In this document: in pieces, positions 1-8,276 of the stretch
How the letters are laid out: each line of letters starts with the position of its first letter
Position numbering within the stretch: the first letter of the stretch is position 1
Assembly: GCF_900114995.1 (NCBI RefSeq)
Contig: NZ_FOUX01000004.1
Location: 930,001-994,000, forward strand
From: Chitinophaga sp. YR627
GTDB taxonomy: Bacteria > Bacteroidota > Bacteroidia > Chitinophagales > Chitinophagaceae
Length of the DNA stretch: 64,000 nucleotides
Direction of reading: 5' to 3'
Position numbers and translations under genes: made by a program
Notes under the pieces: generated by a model
The model's input: the letters and a program-made list of their open reading frames with translations, nothing else
What the model was told of the DNA's origin: nothing
Databases searched by the model: none

Positions 1-1
1 T

Positions 2-424
2 TTTATCATTACGGCAGGTGGTTTACAGATAAAAGTCCTTGGCACTGCTTTTCATGTTGCTGAAGAGGATACAATTATCACGGTAAATGTGCTTACAGGA
101 AAGATCCTCCTGTATACCAGCAGTGATACGTTACCTGTTGCCGGCGGACAAACAGCCATTTATAGTAAACACGACCAGCATATAAGATATCACCGCGTGT
201 TTCACTTTGAAAACGAAGAGTTGTCTGCTGTCTGTAAAGCACTCTCAGCCGCTTATCAGACCAACATCATCATAGACCACCCTGCTATCGCTTCCCTGAA
301 AATATCCAGCAACTTTGACAACAAATCCCTGGATTATATTCTCGAAGTCATTACTACCACCCTCAACATTCAATACACCCGTAAACCCGCAAAAAATGAA
401 ATCCACTTCACCCAGGAGAATTAA
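2..424 (+). CDS. FecR-family anti-sigma factor, C-terminal part (5' end outside window)
   Basis: The reading frame is open from the first bases of the window, so the gene starts upstream. The visible 140 residues begin with ITAGG...VLGTAFHV, the typical core of the periplasmic FecR domain. A C-terminal DUF4974/STN-like segment follows (FENEELSAVCKALSAAY... and DNKSLDYILEVI). FecR proteins are inner-membrane anti-sigma factors. They hold an ECF sigma factor until an outer-membrane protein with an STN domain signals that substrate is bound. The stop codon lies 29 bp inside the next gene, which itself encodes an STN domain, so the two are probably translationally coupled and work together. The sigma factor is expected upstream of the window. 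The family call is secure; the ligand is unknown. Confidence 0.9.
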   Translation, partial: FIITAGGLQIKVLGTAFHVAEEDTIITVNVLTGKILLYTSSDTLPVAGGQTAIYSKHDQHIRYHRVFHFENEELSAVCKALSAAYQTNIIIDHPAIASLKISSNFDNKSLDYILEVITTTLNIQYTRKPAKNEIHFTQEN

Positions 425-1670
425 TTATATCCTACACTGTATTATCGCTTTACTATTCTCTACACCTTTGTACGCCCAGCAATACGACAAAGCAGTAGTT
501 AATATCACAACCTCACCCATCGATATTACTACACTCGCCAAAACCATTGCAAAACAAACAGGATTGGAGTATTCACTTAATATGCAAAACTCTTCCCTGA
601 AAAAACGGATCACTTTACGCGCCGGCAACTGGCAATTAGCCAACATATTAAAACAGGTACAGCAACAGGCTAACCTGAGCTACAAGATCATCGGCGATCA
701 TATCCTGTTTATGGATACCCGCTCTGGCGAAGGAAAGCGTAATTCCCTTGCGGCTGAAGCATCCAAAACAGCACCTGCACCAAGCGCACCTAATCATCAG
801 AATGCCCGTCCTGCTGAAAGTAGCACAAGAAGAAACTTAGCTGAAACAACTATAGAGAACAATGGTCCTTTCGCCTTGGATGCTTTACCCACATCCGCTA
901 TAAGCACAAGTGATACTGCTGTACAGCTGAATACAATTTCACAAACACAACAAGGCCCTCATTTCAAAAAAAGAGGCGCTAACTACAGAATGCCTGTGAC
1001 TAAAAAAACAAACAGGTCCGTAACAGGTACAACAACCACAGGTAGTAATACAATAACAACAGGCACGGGGAATACAACTGCGGCCGGTGCAAAAGAAAAC
1101 AGTACACCTAAACCCACTGCTACAGTCAGCAGTAATAACAATGATGAGGGAACGGTAAACTGGTACAAACCTTACCTGAAAGCAGGAGTAAGTGCAGATG
1201 AAATATTATATGGCAATGTATCGCTGATAACAGGTTTCAGATACCTGTATGGTATCGCATCTTACGGATTCACATCCTATGGTGGCAGATTTCGCTGGGG
1301 TGCAGGTATTCCTGTAAAACTCAATGAAACGCAACAGCTGCACATCACCTTTACAACGGGCACATTCAAATATCAGTTTAAAGACAGCCTGGGAGTAACC
1401 GATATCCATCTGAAAGAAAGACTGAACCGCTTTAGCCTGGGATGGTCTAAAACATTCGCAGAAAAATGGTCTTTACATGTACAGGTGCATTATAATGACC
1501 TCCGGAAAAAGGCCGATCAGGTTCCTCCGCCTATATTTGAAGATTATGGCGATCAGCGAAAGTTCAGGTATGGTAAGGCGCCATACACCATGAGCGAACG
1601 CTTTGGCACCCAAAATGATTATCAACGCTGGATAGGTGTTCAGTTATCCCTATACTACCACTTCTTTTAA
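396..1670 (+). CDS. STN-domain outer-membrane protein, partner of FecR
   Basis: I place the start at the ATG at 396, inside the end of fecR, because it gives a clean signal peptide (Ile/Leu-rich stretch ending PLYAQQ). An earlier in-frame ATG at 315 would add a non-signal extension. Residues ~30-105 form an STN (secretin/TonB N-terminal) domain (TLAKTIAKQTGLEYSL... WQLANILKQV). A low-complexity Thr/Asn/Gly/Ala linker covers ~110-260. The last ~160 residues have alternating aromatic and polar strands (GFRYLYGIASYGFTSYGG; LSLYYHFF at the end) that look like a small outer-membrane beta-barrel. Neither a TonB plug nor a full TonB-dependent barrel is present. In the usual FecR systems the STN domain sits on a TonB-dependent receptor, so this partner is unusual. 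A signalling or sensor role is inferred from the overlap with fecR. Confidence 0.75.
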   Translation: MKSTSPRRINYILHCIIALLFSTPLYAQQYDKAVVNITTSPIDITTLAKTIAKQTGLEYSLNMQNSSLKKRITLRAGNWQLANILKQVQQQANLSYKIIGDHILFMDTRSGEGKRNSLAAEASKTAPAPSAPNHQNARPAESSTRRNLAETTIENNGPFALDALPTSAISTSDTAVQLNTISQTQQGPHFKKRGANYRMPVTKKTNRSVTGTTTTGSNTITTGTGNTTAAGAKENSTPKPTATVSSNNNDEGTVNWYKPYLKAGVSADEILYGNVSLITGFRYLYGIASYGFTSYGGRFRWGAGIPVKLNETQQLHITFTTGTFKYQFKDSLGVTDIHLKERLNRFSLGWSKTFAEKWSLHVQVHYNDLRKKADQVPPPIFEDYGDQRKFRYGKAPYTMSERFGTQNDYQRWIGVQLSLYYHFF

Positions 1671-1675
1671 GGCAC

Positions 1676-2428
1676 TTAACTCAGCCACTTGCGCAAGGCA
1701 ATAGATTTCTCTCTGCTCACAACTACTTCCTCTGCCGGAGGGTGCAGGTCCAGCTTCAGCTTACCGTTGAAGGTCTGGTGTATCTTTCGGATAGAGGCGG
1801 CAGAGACAATATACTGTCTTGTAGCCCTGAAGAACTCTTTAGGATTCAACTCCTGCTCCAGTTCTTCCAATGTCTGATCGATGGCATAACGATCACCCTG
1901 CTCGGTAACCAGGTACACTAATTTATGTTCAGAAAAGAAATAGGCAATATGATGTACCATCACGGGAATAAACATATCCCTGTAAGACACCAGGAAACGG
2001 GTACGGTATACCACCTCTTTATGTTGCATCTTCCGTATCACGTCCAGCAGATCTGGCCCGACAGATAAGTTTACCAGGGTCTTGATACGTGTAATACTTT
2101 TTTCGAGTTGCGCCTCTTCCAATGGCTTCAGTAAATAATCGATACCATTCACTTCAAACGCTTTCAAGGCATATTCATCGTATGCAGTAATAAAGATCAC
2201 ATGCGATTCCACGGCCACATGATCAAATATCTCAAAGCTCAGTCCATCCGTCAGTTTAATATCCATACAGATAATATCCGGATGTTCATTTTCTTTCAGC
2301 CATGTGATCGCTGACTCTACTGTCTGAATTTCACCAATGATCTCAATATTCCTGTCTATCTGCAGCAACAACTTTTTCAGCCGTGCCGCGTTCGGTAATT
2401 CGTCTTCAATGATCAATATGCTCAACAT
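1676..2428 (-). CDS. LytTR-family response regulator
   Basis: This 250-residue protein has an N-terminal receiver domain (IIEDE near the start, phospho-acceptor D56 in CMDIKLTDG, K in YLLKPLEEA). A C-terminal LytTR DNA-binding domain follows (FLVSYRDMFIPV... FFRATRQYIV... LKLDLHPPAEEVVVSREK). It is a cytoplasmic transcription regulator of the AlgR/LytR class. Its start overlaps the end of the upstream sensor kinase gene by 23 bp, so the pair forms one operon and very probably one two-component system. The 3' end nearly abuts the convergent STN-protein gene, with 5 bp between them. The target genes cannot be told from the sequence. Confidence 0.92.
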   Translation of the reverse strand: MLSILIIEDELPNAARLKKLLLQIDRNIEIIGEIQTVESAITWLKENEHPDIICMDIKLTDGLSFEIFDHVAVESHVIFITAYDEYALKAFEVNGIDYLLKPLEEAQLEKSITRIKTLVNLSVGPDLLDVIRKMQHKEVVYRTRFLVSYRDMFIPVMVHHIAYFFSEHKLVYLVTEQGDRYAIDQTLEELEQELNPKEFFRATRQYIVSAASIRKIHQTFNGKLKLDLHPPAEEVVVSREKSIALRKWLS

Positions 2429-3479
2429 CGTCTTTCGTATTTATTTTCAGCAATGGTATCTTCACTTCAAAATAATCAGGACCGTCATCTATTAGTGGTT
2501 TATTACCACATAACAGGACGTAACGCTGTGTAATATTCTTCAGGCCCAGTTGCGCACCGGGCTCTTTCACCCGCTTCGGCTTCTTGTTATTTCTGACAAC
2601 CAGCCATTTCTTTTCCTGTAAGTAAATATCGATAATCAGGGGCGCATCTCCTGAAAACTGATTGTGTTTAATGGCATTCTCTATCAGCAGCTGCAATGTC
2701 AGCGGGGCGATCTCCCCCTGCCATCCTTCTACTTCCCCGGCGATATTTACACGAATAGCCTGTCCATACCGGGTCTGGTGCAGGAACAGTACGTTTTTGA
2801 TAAAGTCCAGTTCTACCGCAACAGCGATCGTATTCTGCGTACGGTTACTCATCATATAGCGGTAAATGGAGGAGAGCTTCACCACATAATTGACGGATAA
2901 AGCCTGGTTTTCCTCTATGAGGGAGGTCAGGGTACTTAAGTTATTGAAAAGAAAGTGAGGGTCTAACTGTAGTTTCAGGGCGTCCAGCTGCGCCTGTACA
3001 GCCAGCTCGCTTAACTTGGAAGCTTCGATCCGGGCGTTGTTCAGACGGAATACCAGGTATTCTGTGGCAAATATAGAAGTGATCACCAGACAGAAGATCA
3101 TCCCGGTAATAGAGGATTGCCGGTATAACAGCTGATTGAAGGCAAATTTGGCCGGGAAAGGTATGCGAAAGAACAGGTTCACGATCAGCAGCACAATCGC
3201 CATATGCGCGATCAGCTGTACGATAAAACGCATCTTCATATTCCTTTTCCAGTGTAAACGCTGGTTCAGGAAATAAGTCAGCCATACACCGGTTTCTATC
3301 ACTGCCAGTGGGAAAAGCAGGGAGATCAGGCTATTGATGAAGAAATCCAGTACCGTGAATTGTCTCCAGGCATTGAATGTGCGTTCGTAAGGATTGATCA
3401 GGAAAAAGATCAGGTTCGTCAGCAGGCAAAAGATAGGATATCCATATAATCTTAAAAACTTATAATTGGATGCAGCCAT
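2406..3479 (-). CDS. LytS/YehU-type sensor histidine kinase
   Basis: The 357-residue protein has four hydrophobic segments in the first ~145 residues (around 12-30, 42-70, 85-105 and 122-145). It then has the His_kinase (PF06580) signature LQLDPHFLFNNLSTL, with the phospho-acceptor at H175. A HATPase region follows, with the N-box LLIENAIKHN and a GLKNITQRY motif. This is the usual architecture of Bacteroidota membrane kinases that pair with LytTR regulators, and the cognate regulator gene overlaps the 3' end. No extracellular sensor domain is visible, so the signal may be sensed in the membrane. Confidence in family and pairing is high; the signal is unknown. Confidence 0.92.
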   Translation of the reverse strand: MAASNYKFLRLYGYPIFCLLTNLIFFLINPYERTFNAWRQFTVLDFFINSLISLLFPLAVIETGVWLTYFLNQRLHWKRNMKMRFIVQLIAHMAIVLLIVNLFFRIPFPAKFAFNQLLYRQSSITGMIFCLVITSIFATEYLVFRLNNARIEASKLSELAVQAQLDALKLQLDPHFLFNNLSTLTSLIEENQALSVNYVVKLSSIYRYMMSNRTQNTIAVAVELDFIKNVLFLHQTRYGQAIRVNIAGEVEGWQGEIAPLTLQLLIENAIKHNQFSGDAPLIIDIYLQEKKWLVVRNNKKPKRVKEPGAQLGLKNITQRYVLLCGNKPLIDDGPDYFEVKIPLLKINTKDDVEHIDH

Positions 3480-3530
3480 AGTATCTAATTAGATCAGACT
3501 GTTTACCTGGCTGCCCTATCTGCTGATATT

Positions 3531-3686
3531 TTAGTTGACAGCAACACGGTGAGATACCGGCCTTGTCAGTGATTCCCATACCAGATAAAACGTGCCTAAT
3601 GATAAAACAGACAATACAACTTTAACGATTTTCAGCAATTTACCTATTTTATACAGCTGTGACACGTAATGCATTTTTTTTGTCAT
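3531..3686 (-). CDS. Candidate 51-residue membrane microprotein
   Basis: A short reading frame on the minus strand starts at the ATG complementary to 3684-3686 and stops at 3531. It encodes a basic N-terminus (MTKKMHYVSQLYKIGK), a hydrophobic stretch (LLKIVKVVLSVLSLGTFYLVW) and a short polar tail. This is the profile of a single-pass membrane microprotein. It lies 51 bp upstream of the LytS-type kinase in the same direction, so it may be the first gene of that operon. A purine-rich GGAACC lies a few bases before the ATG, but it is a weak site. No family is recognised. A chance reading frame of this length is possible. The hydrophobic profile and operon position are the only support. Confidence 0.4.
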   Translation of the reverse strand: MTKKMHYVSQLYKIGKLLKIVKVVLSVLSLGTFYLVWESLTRPVSHRVAVN

Positions 3687-3842
3687 GATCGGTTCCGTTT
3701 AGTAATTATGAGGGCAATTTGCCGCAAATACGACAGACCTGCCGGTCCAATCTGACTGAAGTCGCGAAATTGGATACCCAAGTTAAAATATCGCATACCG
3801 AACTAAAATGCTGTTGGTTCTTCGTATTACACCGCCATTATG

Positions 3843-3900
3843 CCCTAATTACGCCGTTACCGCTTCGTTCATGAGCGTACTACTAACGGCGTAGTAAGGG
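3843..3900. repeat. 17-bp inverted repeat upstream of the AraC-type gene
   Basis: The arms at 3843-3859 and 3884-3900 are complementary except at two positions and share a perfect core ACGCCGTTA/TAACGGCGT. The 24-bp spacer has no obvious content. The repeat lies in the divergent region between the kinase operon and the AraC-type regulator, about 100 bp before the AraC start. It could be a regulator binding site or an RNA hairpin. There is no T-run after either arm, so it does not look like an intrinsic terminator. Confidence 0.6.
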
Positions 3901-4000
3901 GATAAGACCGGGATAATCGAAGAAACCAGACAATAAGAATTGACAATCAGCCTCTTTAAAAACGCTGCAACACTGCTGTCATTTTCAGTAAATTAGAGGA

Positions 4001-4807
4001 ATGGAAATGCAGACATTTCTCCCTTCCGACATCTTAAAATCTTATATTAAGTATTACTGGGTCTTTGCCACAGAACAGCAAAGTATCAATGATGCGATGT
4101 ATCCCAGCGGGTACCTGGAACTGGCCATTAATATCTCGGAAGGGGAAGTCGTTTCTGTATTGAATGACCGTTATATCGGCATGCCTCCGGTAGAGGTACT
4201 GGGTCAGTTGACGGCGCCCGCCCGGATTATCGCAGGAAAACAAACCACGTTGCTGGTCACCCGCTTTTATCCCCATGCGACGGCCCTGTTCTTCCCCAAC
4301 AGGATCGCTGACTTTACAGATGATTCTGTGGACCTTTTAGACGTTTTTAAGGCAGATGCTGTCGATCTGCATGCCCGTATGATGGACCAGCGTACGCTGG
4401 CACAGAAGATCAGTATACTGGACAGCTTCCTTGTCCGGCAGCTGATCAAATCCCGGAAGAACCTGTCCCAGATCTCCCTGATAGAAAGTATATGCCGGTA
4501 TACCGGACAGGGAGGAGATGGCCCGGATATAGAGCAACTGGCGCTGCAACACGGTGTATCAACCCGTTATATCCAGAAATTATTCCTCGACTGTATTGGC
4601 ATCCCCCCCAAGCGCTTTTTCAATATCAGGCGTTTTAATAAGAGCCTGCACCTGATCAGAAAAGCAGAGGAATCCCTTACATCCATTGCCTATGAGTGTG
4701 GATACTATGATCAGGCGCATTTTATCAGGGAATTCAAGGCCTTTTCGGGCGTAACGCCTTCCCGCTTCCTGCAACCTACGCTGTTGGAAAATACAGCTGA
4801 AATCTGA
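4001..4807 (+). CDS. AraC-family transcriptional regulator
   Basis: This 268-residue protein has an N-terminal effector-like domain of the DUF6597 type (PSDILKSYIKYYWVF..., MYPSGYLELAIN). Its C-terminal AraC helix-turn-helix pair spans ~160-258, with IEQLALQHGVSTRYIQKLF as the first helix-turn-helix and SIAYECGYYDQAHFIREF...GVTPSRF as the second, canonical signature. It is a cytoplasmic DNA-binding protein. A secreted NTF2-like protein gene follows 75 bp downstream on the same strand and may be a target or cotranscribed. Regulators of this type are common near small stress or metabolism genes in Bacteroidota. The effector is not predictable. Confidence 0.9.
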   Translation: MEMQTFLPSDILKSYIKYYWVFATEQQSINDAMYPSGYLELAINISEGEVVSVLNDRYIGMPPVEVLGQLTAPARIIAGKQTTLLVTRFYPHATALFFPNRIADFTDDSVDLLDVFKADAVDLHARMMDQRTLAQKISILDSFLVRQLIKSRKNLSQISLIESICRYTGQGGDGPDIEQLALQHGVSTRYIQKLFLDCIGIPPKRFFNIRRFNKSLHLIRKAEESLTSIAYECGYYDQAHFIREFKAFSGVTPSRFLQPTLLENTAEI

Positions 4808-4882
4808 CGCTGTTCGCTTTTTTACAATTTTAAACTTTTCAGGTGTCCTTTCTTTGCTACAGCATTCTAAAACAAGGTCATC

Positions 4883-5353
4883 ATGAAAAGAAAACACCGT
4901 CATATCATATTATTACTATTCCCCGTACTGTTTGGCTTTTTCAATACCTATGCCCAGCAATTACCGGAGATCGTAGCGGCAAAAGCTGCCATTGCCCACA
5001 GCAACAGTATCTATTTTGAGGCCTTCGCAAAAGGCGATTCCGCCATTTTTATCAACCGGTATGCAAAGGACTGTTGCATCATGGCGCCAGATGCACCTCC
5101 GCTTTGCGGAGCAGACGCAGCACTTCAATTCTTCAGAATAGCTTATTACCAGATCGGATTGCGAAATGGAAAATTCACGACCACCAATGTCTATGGCAAT
5201 GGTGATGGATATGTGACAGAGGAGGGGTTATGGGAGTCGTTCGATGCCAATAATGTGCGCTTTGATAATGGCAAATTTCTGGTATTGTGGAAGAAGACAG
5301 CAGATGGCTGGAAAATGTACAGAGACTCATTCAGTAGTAACAGGGGAAAATAA
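4883..5353 (+). CDS. Secreted NTF2-like (DUF4440/SnoaL-type) protein
   Basis: The 156-residue product starts with a clear signal peptide (basic MKRKHRH, a Leu/Phe-rich core, cleavage near TYAQQ). The mature part has the alpha-beta cone pattern of DUF4440/SnoaL-like proteins: an N-terminal helix with SNSIYFEAFAKGDSAIFINRYAKD, then YVTEEGLWESF and a final strand GKFLVLWKKTADGWKMYRDSFSS. The GKxLxxWKKxxxGWKxxxDxxxS ending is typical of the family. Members bind small ligands or act as isomerases, but no catalytic residues can be named here. It is probably periplasmic. It follows the AraC-type gene and may be regulated by it. The exact function is unknown. Confidence 0.8.
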   Translation: MKRKHRHIILLLFPVLFGFFNTYAQQLPEIVAAKAAIAHSNSIYFEAFAKGDSAIFINRYAKDCCIMAPDAPPLCGADAALQFFRIAYYQIGLRNGKFTTTNVYGNGDGYVTEEGLWESFDANNVRFDNGKFLVLWKKTADGWKMYRDSFSSNRGK

Positions 5354-5370
5354 ACAGAACACGCCATTCT

Positions 5371-5410
5371 AAAAAAGGGGACAAAGGACGGTATCGTCTT
5401 TTGTCCCCTT
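5371..5410 (-). terminator. Intrinsic terminator of the epimerase gene
   Basis: The arms 5375-5390 and 5395-5410 form a 16-bp stem with one G-U pair and a 4-base loop. Read on the minus strand it is followed by a run of six T (complement of 5371-5376). It lies just after the stop of the minus-strand epimerase. On the plus strand there is no T-run, so it is at best a weak terminator for the NTF2-like gene. Confidence 0.85.
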
Positions 5411-5417
5411 CCCCTGT

Positions 5418-6398
5418 CTATACCGGATAAGGTCCGTCCTCAAATGTTTCTGCATGATACCCTTTCGCACCTACCTGCCGGGTCAGCTGACTCCTGAAAT
5501 CGCGGTCAGCCTTTAACTGCTCCACCACATAGGCGAAATCATATTTAGGCGCCCATCCCAGCTCTTTTCTGGCCTTTTCATTGACATAGACCCTGTCTAT
5601 CTCTTTGAACATCCGCCAGCCCCTGCGGGCATATTCCTGTACAAATGCGGGTACGACACCCTGCACCACCCATTCCGCATTACTGCGTAAATAAGGCGTA
5701 TGCCCCTGCATAAAGGGCGATGTGGCACTGATGATGTATTTTCCGAAACCGATCGCTCTGGCCCGTTTAATGGCCAGTATGTGTGCTTCAACGGCATCCT
5801 CCAGTTCCACCCGTCTGCACAGGTACTCGTTGACTTTCAGATTATCATCCGTAAAAGCGCTCCTCCTTCCTTTATTGTCATCTTCTTCCGGGAAGAAGCG
5901 GGAAGTACGCAACACGATACAGGGCAACTGGTGGTTACGATAAAACAGCTGACAAATATCCTCTGCGGCCGCCTTCGTCACGCCATATATATTCTTGGGT
6001 ACCGGTATCACATCTTCTGTGATCCAGGCAGCAGGCGTACCCGGAGGTGGGACCAACGCATCGCCGAATACACTTGTCGTACTGGTGAAAACAAAAGCTT
6101 CCACACCGGCAGCAACTGATTCCTCCAGCAGGTGTAGCGTACCGGTGATATTAGTATCAATAAAATCCTGTTTACTATGTGTGGCAACATGCGGTTTGTG
6201 CAGGGTAGCGGTATGGATCACTGCCTGTACCCCCTCAAGACAACTTTTTACAAACTCCCTGTCTGTGATGGAACCTACGTATGTTGTGAACGGAGAAGCC
6301 TGTATATCTACGCCCGTCACTTCATAACGACGTGCCTGCAGTGTACGGACTAACCCCTCACCAAGATGTCCGGCGCTCCCGGTAACTAAAACTTTCAT
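5418..6398 (-). CDS. NAD-dependent epimerase/dehydratase (extended SDR family)
   Basis: The 326-residue protein begins MKVLVTGSAGHLGEGLV, the GxxGxxG Rossmann motif for NAD(P). The active-site Tyr/Lys pair appears in IYGVTKAAAED (YxxxK), with an upstream Ser/Thr in FTSTTSVFGD. This is the extended SDR pattern of nucleotide-sugar epimerases and related oxidoreductases. The C-terminal half has the substrate-domain ending ELGWAPKYDF. It is cytoplasmic. It is divergent from the Crp/Fnr regulator gene with 83 bp between starts, so the two may share control. The substrate is not predictable. A sugar-nucleotide or a small carbonyl compound are both possible. Confidence 0.88.
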   Translation of the reverse strand: MKVLVTGSAGHLGEGLVRTLQARRYEVTGVDIQASPFTTYVGSITDREFVKSCLEGVQAVIHTATLHKPHVATHSKQDFIDTNITGTLHLLEESVAAGVEAFVFTSTTSVFGDALVPPPGTPAAWITEDVIPVPKNIYGVTKAAAEDICQLFYRNHQLPCIVLRTSRFFPEEDDNKGRRSAFTDDNLKVNEYLCRRVELEDAVEAHILAIKRARAIGFGKYIISATSPFMQGHTPYLRSNAEWVVQGVVPAFVQEYARRGWRMFKEIDRVYVNEKARKELGWAPKYDFAYVVEQLKADRDFRSQLTRQVGAKGYHAETFEDGPYPV

Positions 6399-6457
6399 AT
6401 GTTAGCGTATTATCTTAATGTTCAGGATCGAAATTAAACGGTCCTGATGCAATTTTT

Positions 6458-6471
6458 GGGACATTTGTCCC
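6458..6471. promoter_or_regulatory. 14-bp palindrome in the Crp/Fnr gene promoter
   Basis: GGGACA and TGTCCC flank two T residues in the short divergent region. The repeat ends 10 bp before the ATG of the Crp/Fnr-family gene and overlaps GACATTTG, a one-mismatch version of the Bacteroidota -7 box TAnnTTTG. A site in this position would block transcription, so autorepression by the Crp/Fnr protein is plausible but not shown. Confidence 0.5.
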
Positions 6472-6481
6472 ATTTACAGCT

Positions 6482-7057
6482 ATGATCAAGACAAACCTGG
6501 CGCTATTACAGCTGATGAAAGAACTCTCTGAAGGAGAGCATACAAAGAGCGCCATTACACTCCGCCATCTCGATGTAAAACAAAAACTGATTATGCAGGA
6601 TCAGACATTACAAAATGTCTATATCATCAAGTCAGGTGTTATCAAATGTTTTATGACAGAAGAGAACGAGAAGGATTATATACTCGATTTTCTGGGGGAA
6701 GGAGAATTACTGGGTGAAATAGAAGCGATACGCCATAAAACGGCTGGTTGTACGGTAGAAGCTATTACCCCGCTTACCGTGTATGCGCTGACCAGCACTC
6801 AGTTCAGGCATTTCCTGGAAACCATCCCGGCTTTTAATATGGCTGTGCTGGAGCAGCTGGTCAATCGTGTGATGAGAATCTCTGAAAAGGCTTCCCGTCA
6901 TCAGTTATATACCCTGGCCGAGATCCTCCCTCAGTTACTGAATACCCTGGAATCACAACAGATCAATTTCACGAAACAAGACCTGTCAGAATACCTGGGG
7001 ATTTCTGTGAGAAGCCTCAACAGGATGCTGAAAGATACCGGTCATACGGCTATTTAA
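6482..7057 (+). CDS. Crp/Fnr-family transcriptional regulator
   Basis: This 191-residue protein has a cyclic-nucleotide-binding-type beta-roll at ~25-130 (VIKSGVIKCFMTEENEKDYILDFLGEGELLGEIEAI). A dimer helix and a short C-terminal winged helix-turn-helix follow (KQDLSEYLGISVRSLNRMLKDTG). No Cys cluster is present, so it is not an oxygen-sensing Fe-S Fnr. The protein ends soon after the recognition helix, as in many Bacteroidota Crp-like regulators. Its 3' end overlaps the 3' end of the convergent multiheme cytochrome gene by 8 bp. Control of the adjacent epimerase, the cytochrome or itself is possible. A palindrome lies right before its start. Confidence 0.9.
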   Translation: MIKTNLALLQLMKELSEGEHTKSAITLRHLDVKQKLIMQDQTLQNVYIIKSGVIKCFMTEENEKDYILDFLGEGELLGEIEAIRHKTAGCTVEAITPLTVYALTSTQFRHFLETIPAFNMAVLEQLVNRVMRISEKASRHQLYTLAEILPQLLNTLESQQINFTKQDLSEYLGISVRSLNRMLKDTGHTAI

Positions 7058-8276
7058 ACCGGGCCAGTACCCGTTTTGCCTCCTCAGGATATACCGTAAT
7101 CAGGTGCGTACGCATAGAATCCGGCGTAGGACTGGTCTGCCCGTTGGTCAGCAATGTGATCTTACCCGAAGCCAGGGCGGGCATATGACAATCAATACAA
7201 TTCTTCGACAACACCTCCGCAGATACATTTTTCAGTTTACAGAAAGTAGGTTGTCCTGCCTGATGACAGCTCATACAACGCCGGGAAAATGTCGCCAGCT
7301 GATTGCGTTCACTGTTATGCGGATTATGACAGGAAGAGCAGGTCATATCATTGCTTTTCACAAAACACTTACTGGCAGTGAATAACTGGTATTGCTTTCC
7401 GTGTACGTCCAGTTCGGCCGCCCGGGTAGGACGGGTAAAATCCGGGAAGAAATAATCTGACAGGGCATCACCCGGTTTGTAATCAAAAGCTGGCTTTTGC
7501 GGTGTTCCTAAACCGGAATGGCACAAAGCACACATATCCAGTCGCTGCTGGTGTTGTAAGGAACGCACCTTTGTAATATGTATGGGATTTTTCTCCTGCG
7601 GATGCCCGGTGTGAAAAGCCACATGTTCTGCAGCAGGACCATGACAGCGTTCACAATCTATACCGTATACCAGCTGATTCTTTTCAAACTCCTCTGACAA
7701 ATGCCTGCCTTCCATATGCACATCCTTAATACCTACAGCAGAGCTGTGACACCCGAAGCAGGTGCTGGGGATCATACGGTCAAACTTGGGATAGGAGGGA
7801 GGAAAACCCGGACTATTCGCCCAGCTACCAGCTGGTACAAACCAGGAAAGCGGTAACTGAAAATACTTCCCGGTACTCCAGGTCAGAAAGGTCTGCGCCT
7901 TTCTACCCGATCCCATGGTGATATCAAAACGGTGTATCTCCTGTAAGGTACTGTCTGCATAAGCTGTCTGGAATAAACCGCTATCCCGGCTTTCCATCGC
8001 CACCCGGATACCATTGCTGTAGGAGAAGCTATTATCATGGGGACCAAAACTACCTTTAATCGTTTTGGTGGATGCGGGAGCAGATGTATTAAAATGTCCT
8101 GTATTAATATAGGAGTCGTAAATCTGACGGTGGCAACTCACACAGGCGGCCGCTCCGGCAAACGCTTTCCCCCTGATATCAGCACCGTCGCTTTCCGGCG
8201 CTTTACGGACACATTGGGAGAATATCAGGATGCAGGATATGATCAGTAAGGATACATAAAACAGTCGCTTGTTCAT
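7050..8276 (-). CDS. Seven-heme c-type cytochrome lipoprotein
   Basis: I chose the ATG at 8276 because the hydrophobic signal follows it directly; an in-frame ATG at 8297 would add MAQDSNV. The signal ends in an LIISC or IFSQC motif, so the protein is probably a lipoprotein. Seven CxxCH heme-binding motifs are visible: CVSCH, CFGCH, CERCH, CALCH, CSSCH, CMSCH and CIDCH. The spacing resembles the cytochrome c554/NrfA-related multiheme family, and no catalytic CxxCK is present. Such proteins carry electrons in the periplasm, often to nitrogen or sulfur oxyanions. The reductase or substrate is unknown. No quinol-oxidising partner such as NrfH lies next to it. The gene is convergent with the Crp/Fnr gene and overlaps its end. 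Confidence 0.88.
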   Translation of the reverse strand: MNKRLFYVSLLIISCILIFSQCVRKAPESDGADIRGKAFAGAAACVSCHRQIYDSYINTGHFNTSAPASTKTIKGSFGPHDNSFSYSNGIRVAMESRDSGLFQTAYADSTLQEIHRFDITMGSGRKAQTFLTWSTGKYFQLPLSWFVPAGSWANSPGFPPSYPKFDRMIPSTCFGCHSSAVGIKDVHMEGRHLSEEFEKNQLVYGIDCERCHGPAAEHVAFHTGHPQEKNPIHITKVRSLQHQQRLDMCALCHSGLGTPQKPAFDYKPGDALSDYFFPDFTRPTRAAELDVHGKQYQLFTASKCFVKSNDMTCSSCHNPHNSERNQLATFSRRCMSCHQAGQPTFCKLKNVSAEVLSKNCIDCHMPALASGKITLLTNGQTSPTPDSMRTHLITVYPEEAKRVLARFK

